From JBBRHQ01 sp963781345 (lineage in GTDB: Bacteria > Actinomycetota > Thermoleophilia > Solirubrobacterales > 70-9), in the NCBI GenBank assembly GCA_963781345.1, contig CAWAFQ010000014.1, forward strand, positions 496,001 through 560,000: a stretch of 64,000 bases of DNA. Direction: 5' to 3'. The notes beneath the pieces were generated by a model, which saw only the letters and a program-made list of their open reading frames with translations, was not told the origin of the DNA and ran no database searches. This document shows positions 59,958 to 64,000 of this stretch, piece by piece; within the stretch, counting starts at the first letter, position 1, and each line of letters starts with the position of its first letter. The position numbers and the translations under genes are program-made.

Positions 59958-60947
59958 GTGAAGCGATCCCTCGTCACCGGCGGACACGGCTTCGTCGCCT
60001 CCCACCTGGCCACCGCGCTGCTCCAGCGCGGTGACACCGTGAGCGTGCTCGACTCCGGCCTGCCACCGGTCTCGGGCCTCGCCCTGCAGGGGGTCGAGGC
60101 TCAGGTCGACCTGATCCCCGGCGACATCGCCGACGCCGAGCTGGTCGGGGCCGTTCTCTCTGCGGGCGAGTTCGACGTCGTCTTCCATCTCGCCGCGCAG
60201 ACCCTGGTCGGTCCCGCGATGGCGGACCCGGCCGCGACCTTCGACACCAATGTACGGGGGACCTGGACGCTGCTGGAGGCATGCCGCGGCGCCGACGTCC
60301 CGGCGGTGATCGTCGCCTCCTCCGACAAGGCATACGGGCCGCAGGAGCAGCTGCCCTACCGCGAGGACCAGGCGCTGGCGCCCGCGAGCCCCTACGAGGC
60401 GAGCAAGGCCGCCGCAGACCTGATCGCGCTCAGCTACCGCCGCGGCTTCGGCCTGCCGGTGGCGGTGACCCGCTTCGCCAACGTCTACGGGGGAGGGGAC
60501 CTCAACTTCTCGCGGTTGGTCCCGGAGGCGGTGAGCGCCGTTCTCGAGGGCCGCCGACCGGTGATCCGCTCCGACGGCAGCCCCGAGCGCGACTTCCTCT
60601 TCGTCGACGATGCCGTCGCCGCCTACCTGGCGATCGAGCATGCGGTCGGCGCCGGGGGCCCGGCCGCGGGAGAGGCGCTCAACGCGGGGGGCGGCCAGCC
60701 CCACTCGGTTCGAGAGGTCCTCGATCTGATCGGCGAGGTCGCCGGGACCGGGATCGAGCCCGACATCCGCGGACTCGGCAACCCGGCCGGGGAGATCGAC
60801 CGCCAGTGCGTCGACTCGGCCAAGTTGCGCGAGATGACCGGCTGGGCGCCGAGGGTCGAGCTTCGCGAGGGCCTGCGCCGCACCCTCGAGTGGTACCGCG
60901 AGCACCCCGACGTGAGGCCTGCCCACGCAGGGCCCGCGGCGGGGTAG
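59958..60947 (+). CDS. rfbG: CDP-glucose 4,6-dehydratase-like NAD-dependent sugar epimerase/dehydratase
   Basis: Extended SDR. The GTG start gives 'VKRSLVTGGHGFVASHLATA' (GxxGxxA), then 'VVFHLAAQTLVGPAMADP', 'IVASSDKAYGPQEQLPYRE' with the SSDK segment typical of CDP-glucose dehydratases, and catalytic Tyr-Lys in 'ASPYEASKAAADLIAL'. 329 residues. Together with the cytidylyltransferase at 57027 it would make CDP-4-keto-6-deoxyglucose for surface sugars. An assignment as a GDP- or UDP-sugar enzyme cannot be excluded. Confidence 0.82.
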   Translation: MKRSLVTGGHGFVASHLATALLQRGDTVSVLDSGLPPVSGLALQGVEAQVDLIPGDIADAELVGAVLSAGEFDVVFHLAAQTLVGPAMADPAATFDTNVRGTWTLLEACRGADVPAVIVASSDKAYGPQEQLPYREDQALAPASPYEASKAAADLIALSYRRGFGLPVAVTRFANVYGGGDLNFSRLVPEAVSAVLEGRRPVIRSDGSPERDFLFVDDAVAAYLAIEHAVGAGGPAAGEALNAGGGQPHSVREVLDLIGEVAGTGIEPDIRGLGNPAGEIDRQCVDSAKLREMTGWAPRVELREGLRRTLEWYREHPDVRPAHAGPAAG

Positions 60948-61031
60948 AGGGACCGGCGAGGCGCGCCGCGTTGGGAGCGCGGGTTGTGGCGAGTTTCTTT
61001 GTCCATGCCAAAGGAACTCGACACACACCCC

Positions 61032-61105
61032 GCCCGCGGGCCGCTGAGCGCGACCACGCCCGCGGGCCCGCTGAGCGCTGCCGGGCCCGCGGGCTCGCTG
61101 AGCGC
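61032..61105. repeat. three 26-27-bp tandem repeats ahead of the SRAP gene
   Basis: GCCCGCGGG recurs at 61032, 61058 and 61085, each followed by a CCGCTGAGCGC-like segment. The unit is a multiple of three and in frame with the downstream gene ('PAGPLSA' repeats), but the SRAP start must be MCG, so it is probably untranslated leader. Related CGCGGG-rich sequence also occurs at 59868-59925. Confidence 0.6.
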
Positions 61106-61118
61106 TAAGTTCAGGCCC

Positions 61119-61868
61119 ATGTGCGGGCGCTTCACGGTCACCACCAAGGACACGAAGAAGGTCGCCGACCGCTTCCAGGTCGAGCTCGAGCAGGCACTGG
61201 CCGGCAAGGGCATGGAGTCGGCCGGCGGGCGCTACAACGTCGCCCCGACCCAGGAGATCCTCACAGTGCGCTCCTCACCCGACCCCGAGGAGGCGGCGCG
61301 GGGAGAGCGTGAGGCGCGGATGATGCGCTGGGGCCTGGTGCCGAGATGGGCCAAGGACCTCAAGGTCGGCTACCGGATGATCAACGCCAAGAGCGAGCGC
61401 CTGCTGGAGAGCCGCGCATACGCGCCCCTGATCGGCAAGTTCCGCCACCGCTGCCTGGTCGTCGCCGACGGCTTCTACGAGTGGATGAAGGCCGAGGACC
61501 CGAAGCAGCCGCGCCAGCCCTGGCGCTTCACCGTCGACGGCGGCGAGCCCTTCGCCTTCGCCGCGATCTGCACCCGCAAGGAGTGGGACGGGGAGGAGGC
61601 GCAGGGCGACGGGTGGCTCTACAGCGCCTCGATCATCACGACCACGCCCAACGACCTCGTAGCGAAGGTCCACGACCGGATGCCCGCGATCCTGCCCTCC
61701 CCCGAGGCCGAGGCGGCCTGGCTCGACCCCGACTTCGGTGCCGACGAGGCGGTTGCGATGTGCGGGCCGCTCGAGGCCGGGCGAATGGCCAGTGCGCCCG
61801 CGAACCCGAGGGTAAACAAGGTCGGCAAGGGGATCGAGGGGCCCGACCTACTCGTCGCCCCCGCCTGA
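61119..61868 (+). CDS. SRAP-domain protein (HMCES/YedK), abasic-site shield
   Basis: Covalently traps abasic sites in single-stranded DNA and protects them. After Met removal the N-terminus is the catalytic Cys ('MCGRFTVTT'), which fixes the ATG. The family core is complete: 'RYNVAPTQEILTV', 'MMRWGLVPRWAKD', 'INAKSERLLES', Glu in 'VADGFYEWMK', and His in 'VHDRMPAILP'. 249 residues. Not obviously in an operon with its neighbours. Confidence 0.94.
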   Translation: MCGRFTVTTKDTKKVADRFQVELEQALAGKGMESAGGRYNVAPTQEILTVRSSPDPEEAARGEREARMMRWGLVPRWAKDLKVGYRMINAKSERLLESRAYAPLIGKFRHRCLVVADGFYEWMKAEDPKQPRQPWRFTVDGGEPFAFAAICTRKEWDGEEAQGDGWLYSASIITTTPNDLVAKVHDRMPAILPSPEAEAAWLDPDFGADEAVAMCGPLEAGRMASAPANPRVNKVGKGIEGPDLLVAPA

Positions 61869-61896
61869 TCGCGCCGGGTCGCGGACGGGTATCCGC

Positions 61897-62610
61897 CTAG
61901 AGTTTCCCCGCCGTAGCTGTCTTCACCCGGTCACCTTGGTCTTCGGCTTCGCAGGCGATCCTGGCGCCCGGTCGGGCGGTGGTCCGCCACATCGTCGCGA
62001 AGTCGAGGCGGACAACACGCTCGGGGCGCTTGACGTCGGTCAGCACCCAGTTCCAGGTCTGCTCCCCCTGGCGATAGGGAGCCCAGTCGACCTTGACGCC
62101 CGGGGCCGAGGTGAATTTGTCAAAGGCGTCGTTGACCGCGACGTTGACGAGGTCGGTCCCCTTCGCGCCGAAGCGGACGATTGAACCCTCGGGAACCGTC
62201 TGCGAGGCGAGGTCCTCGCTCGGGAGCGGGTAGGAAGCGCGCTTGCCCGGGGTTCGGCCGAGGACCGTGCGCTCCGACACCGTGACCGTGCAGGTCGCGG
62301 TGGCGCGATCGTCGCTGCGCGCGGTCTCGAGCCGCAGGGCGCCGCTGATCCGGAACAGTCGGTAGCCGCTCGCGTTCGTCCGCGTCGACTGGATCTCGCC
62401 GGCGACGATCTTCGCCGAGAGCACCTTCGATGTGGCATTGGCCGAGTCCGGCAATGAGGCCGACTCGTCCCAATCGAGATAGGCGCCGCCCTCGTTCCCG
62501 CCAGCAGTGAGCAGCGCCGCCGCCACGGTCAGCAGCAGGCCGACGGCGACGACGAGGATTGCCCCCAGCGGAATATCGGCCACCTCGCGACTCATCGAGT
62601 CGCGGAACAT
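61897..62610 (-). CDS. single-pass membrane protein, function unknown
   Basis: About 237 residues. A short cytoplasmic start is followed by one membrane helix ('LGAILVVAVGLLLTVAAALL') and an outer domain resembling DUF4178-type proteins ('DESASLPDSANATSKVLSAK', 'GEQTWNWVLTDVKRPERVVR'), though the match is uncertain. ATG codons at 62610 and 62595 are both possible starts. The start region holds a perfect 8-bp hairpin (CGCGACTC/GAGTCGCG). Confidence 0.6.
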   Translation of the reverse strand: MFRDSMSREVADIPLGAILVVAVGLLLTVAAALLTAGGNEGGAYLDWDESASLPDSANATSKVLSAKIVAGEIQSTRTNASGYRLFRISGALRLETARSDDRATATCTVTVSERTVLGRTPGKRASYPLPSEDLASQTVPEGSIVRFGAKGTDLVNVAVNDAFDKFTSAPGVKVDWAPYRQGEQTWNWVLTDVKRPERVVRLDFATMWRTTARPGARIACEAEDQGDRVKTATAGKL

Positions 62611-62663
62611 ACCCGCCCGCAACCCGGGGGTCAGATCAGGCCAGGCAAGCGGACATGCACGAA

Positions 62664-62686
62664 GGGCCCCGCGCCGGGCGGGGCCC
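62664..62686. terminator. GC-rich hairpin between two minus-strand genes
   Basis: A 9-bp perfect stem GGGCCCCGC/GCGGGGCCC with a 5-base loop, 35 bases downstream of the stop of the gene at 62722-63111. There is no T-run in the minus direction. Confidence 0.6.
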
Positions 62687-62721
62687 CTCGTTGAGCTTTC
62701 CCCCGTGCGGGTGGAGGCTGC

Positions 62722-63111
62722 CTAGACCGGGATCGGATCCGGCGGGGGCGGGGGCGCCTGGAGCTTCGACCTAACGCAGTTCAGGAACGGGAACGGGGCA
62801 CCGTAGGTCTGCGAGAACGCCGAGGAGCCGGACGCGTCGCGCTCGCTCGCGCAGGCCTGGACCGCGGACTCGACCGACGCCGTGTAGGCGTCGACGTTTT
62901 GCCTGACGCAGTTGCGCAGGTTCCCGTACTTGGCTGCGAATGCATCGCGCCCGGTGACGCGAGCCTCATTGAGGCAGTCGCGAACCGAAAGCGCCACGGT
63001 GCCGGCCATGATGAAGGGCCGAACACCCGGTTCGTCTCGCGGGGCACCAAGCGAAGCGGACGGGACGGCGAGCATCGCACACATCGCACCCGCCAGGATC
63101 AGCTTCTTCAT
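62722..63111 (-). CDS. small exported Cys-containing protein
   Basis: The ATG has GAGGAAG 1 base upstream within GAGGAAGC. The signal peptide 'MKKLILAGAMCAMLAVPSAS' is classical. The mature part (about 105 residues) has four spaced Cys ('VRDCLNEA', 'LRNCVRQN', 'VQACASER', 'FLNCVRSK') in helical context and a Pro-rich tail 'APPPPPDPIPV'. No family recognised. Confidence 0.72.
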   Translation of the reverse strand: MKKLILAGAMCAMLAVPSASLGAPRDEPGVRPFIMAGTVALSVRDCLNEARVTGRDAFAAKYGNLRNCVRQNVDAYTASVESAVQACASERDASGSSAFSQTYGAPFPFLNCVRSKLQAPPPPPDPIPV

Positions 63112-63530
63112 GCTTCCTCCTCAATAGTCACTAGTTCTCTTGCGATTCGGTCCCGGGAGCCGTGCCCTTGACGCCCGGCGGCATAGGTCATTCACCTGTC
63201 CAGGCTGCGTCTGGACGTTTAATCCTCGGGGTTCGAAGGCGCCAGGCGCAAACGACGCGGAACTAGGCAGCTACCGGGATCTTCCACCGCGACCCTGCGG
63301 CAAACCACTGATCCGTGGCCACCCAGGCGGGCCGACAGTCGCTTGCCCTTGTTCCCTAGATTGGTCGTTCCCCTGCAGTATCTTCCAAGCGCCATGACTT
63401 GACGAGGTTTGAGCCTCCTCCGACCTCATGCTCCCGTAGCATGGGCAATGGCTGACTGAGGGGAATTGAGGCGAACCCTAAGCAAGGTGCGTCGCGGCAG
63501 GCGATGCAAGCAACGAATGTGTGAATCTCG
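63112..63530. other. region without recognised gene
   Basis: About 420 bases between the exported-protein gene and the first small peptide gene. No convincing ORF, RNA gene or repeat was found beyond a 6-bp hairpin (CATGCT/AGCATG) around 63427-63443. It presumably contains promoters for the flanking divergent genes. Confidence 0.4.
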
Positions 63531-63632
63531 ATGGACACGGACACCGCTCCTTACGAGCCGCCCAGAGTCGATGAGATCGAGGGCGGCGAGGGTCCCATCC
63601 TGACTTCGCCTGGGGGCGCCAACTCCGTCTGA
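63531..63632 (+). CDS. candidate RiPP precursor peptide A (33 aa)
   Basis: A complete 33-codon ORF from the ATG (an in-frame stop lies 9 bases upstream), reading 'MDTDTAPYEPPRVDEIEGG' and 'EGPILTSPGGANSV'. It is recognised only by comparison with the two minus-strand peptides: shared Y-E-x-P-x-V-x-E-I, then P-I-x-T and a Gly/Ser-rich end. The leader-like Y-x-x-P-x-(V/L) pattern resembles the recognition motif that RiPP recognition elements bind in lasso-peptide leaders (family knowledge). No strong ribosome site was seen. Confidence 0.6.
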   Translation: MDTDTAPYEPPRVDEIEGGEGPILTSPGGANSV

Positions 63633-63788
63633 GGCAGGTTGCGACAGTCTCATCGGCTCGCCCGGTTGCGTTGTCGGCTGCCGCGTGATGTCCTCCAGGT
63701 TCTCCGCACCTCTTCAAGCTGAGGGCGTCGGTCAGGTTCTCGCGGCGGTCCTGAGCCTGGGTCGGCATTCGCCCTCAGGACGCTTTGG

Positions 63789-63890
63789 CTAGATAGGGGA
63801 AGCCCCGGAGGCGGTGACAATCGGGTAACCGCCGTTGTCGATCTCCTCTACTGCCGGAGCCTCATATACCGGTTTGGTGTCCTCCTGCAT
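63789..63890 (-). CDS. candidate RiPP precursor peptide B (33 aa)
   Basis: A complete ORF with a strong ribosome site AGGAGG 7 bases before the ATG. It encodes 'MQEDTKPVYEAPAVEEIDNG' and 'GYPIVTASGASPI', the same length as peptide A. Conserved positions relative to A and C: Y/E, P, V, E, I, G, P, I, T. It lies 37 bases downstream of peptide C on the same strand, probably one transcript. Confidence 0.7.
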   Translation of the reverse strand: MQEDTKPVYEAPAVEEIDNGGYPIVTASGASPI

Positions 63891-63927
63891 TCCAATTCCT
63901 CCTCTCTTGCCGGTCTGCCGCTCTTGA

Positions 63928-64000
63928 CTAGTCGGTAGAAAGCTGGGGGACGGTGGCAATCGGGCAACCGTCGCCGTTGATCTCCTCGACCGCTGGCGGC
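63928..64000 (-). CDS. candidate RiPP precursor peptide C, 5' end beyond window
   Basis: The frame is open to the window edge and ends 'PPAVEEINGDGCPIATVPQL' plus 'STD' and a stop. DNA of 63951-64000 and 63812-63860 is strikingly similar (AATCGGG, AACCG, GATCTCCTC shared in order), indicating a recent duplication with peptide B. A Cys replaces the Tyr of B two residues after the shared Gly. The start codon lies outside the window. Confidence 0.65.
   Translation of the reverse strand, partial: PPAVEEINGDGCPIATVPQLSTD

Noticed and set aside
62614..62724. Possible further precursor-like peptide or small RNA between the two right-end minus-strand genes
   Set aside because: Only a GC-rich hairpin is present; no start codon with a matching motif was found.
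63190..63260. Possible tRNA (GGGGTTCGAAGGC resembles a T loop)
   Set aside because: The flanking bases do not pair as a T stem and no acceptor or anticodon arm can be built around it.

Overview
The window is high-GC, densely packed bacterial DNA. Gene content and style point to an actinobacterium of the class Thermoleophilia (Solirubrobacterales-like). Pointers are the small exported protein at 20694-21233 with 'LKKNSVGSKQIKKNAV' repeats, GTG/TTG starts, -10 boxes placed so close to start codons that transcripts look leaderless, an actinobacterial-type R2lox with a DUF1059 partner, and lineage-specific exported proteins sharing a C-terminal Cys-containing domain. This placement is inference from sequence style, not from a marker phylogeny.

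Left part (1-14.1 kb): a 5'-truncated XerC/D recombinase, mutM, a P1-family peptidase, recO, pyruvate phosphate dikinase, dGTPase, dnaG, a lipoprotein, tRNA-Asn, a glycosyltransferase, an SDR oxidoreductase, and a thioredoxin-like lipoprotein coupled to a lone Hpt-domain protein. From 14.1 to 23.3 kb lies an accessory stretch: tRNA-Met, a mosaic of small ORF remnants, exported proteins (including a six-repeat YWTD propeller), a cupin remnant, R2lox-DUF1059 and a broken DUF3089-type lipase. From 23.3 to 33.7 kb: two tandem PknB-like kinases, an RpiR-type regulator, an exported HExxH protease, pdxS-pdxT and an M29 aminopeptidase. From 33.7 to 45.8 kb is a housekeeping block: yebC-ruvC-ruvA-ruvB, a zinc-ribbon/PAS-like protein, a fused secDF, recJ and rel. 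From 45.9 to 55.1 kb: an epimerase, a five-gene minus-strand operon (HIT, phosphohexomutase, MBL hydrolase, diacylglycerol-kinase-like, HIT), adhE and corA. From 55.2 to 57 kb a SAM-I riboswitch with a clear terminator controls a threonine-synthase-like PLP enzyme and a ThiS/MoaD-like sulfur carrier. Then come a CDP-sugar gene pair flanking an RCC1-repeat exported protein, an SRAP (HMCES/YedK) gene and two small exported or membrane proteins.

The extreme right end carries three tiny genes (two complete at 33 codons each, one cut by the window edge) that encode related peptides with the pattern Y-E-x-P-x-V-x-E-I ... P-I-x-T. They look like ribosomally made, post-translationally modified peptide (RiPP) precursors whose enzymes would lie beyond the window. 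This and the SAM-riboswitch/ThrC-like/sulfur-carrier operon are the two most interesting items.

Quality warning: at least seven genes, most of them conserved housekeeping types (ppdK, second kinase, pdxT, aminopeptidase, yebC, recJ, a small hypothetical), are each broken by one or two single-base frameshifts, nearly all explained by one extra base. Length arithmetic fits in each case. This looks like sequencing or assembly error rather than gene decay, so those genes are annotated as single frameshifted CDSs.
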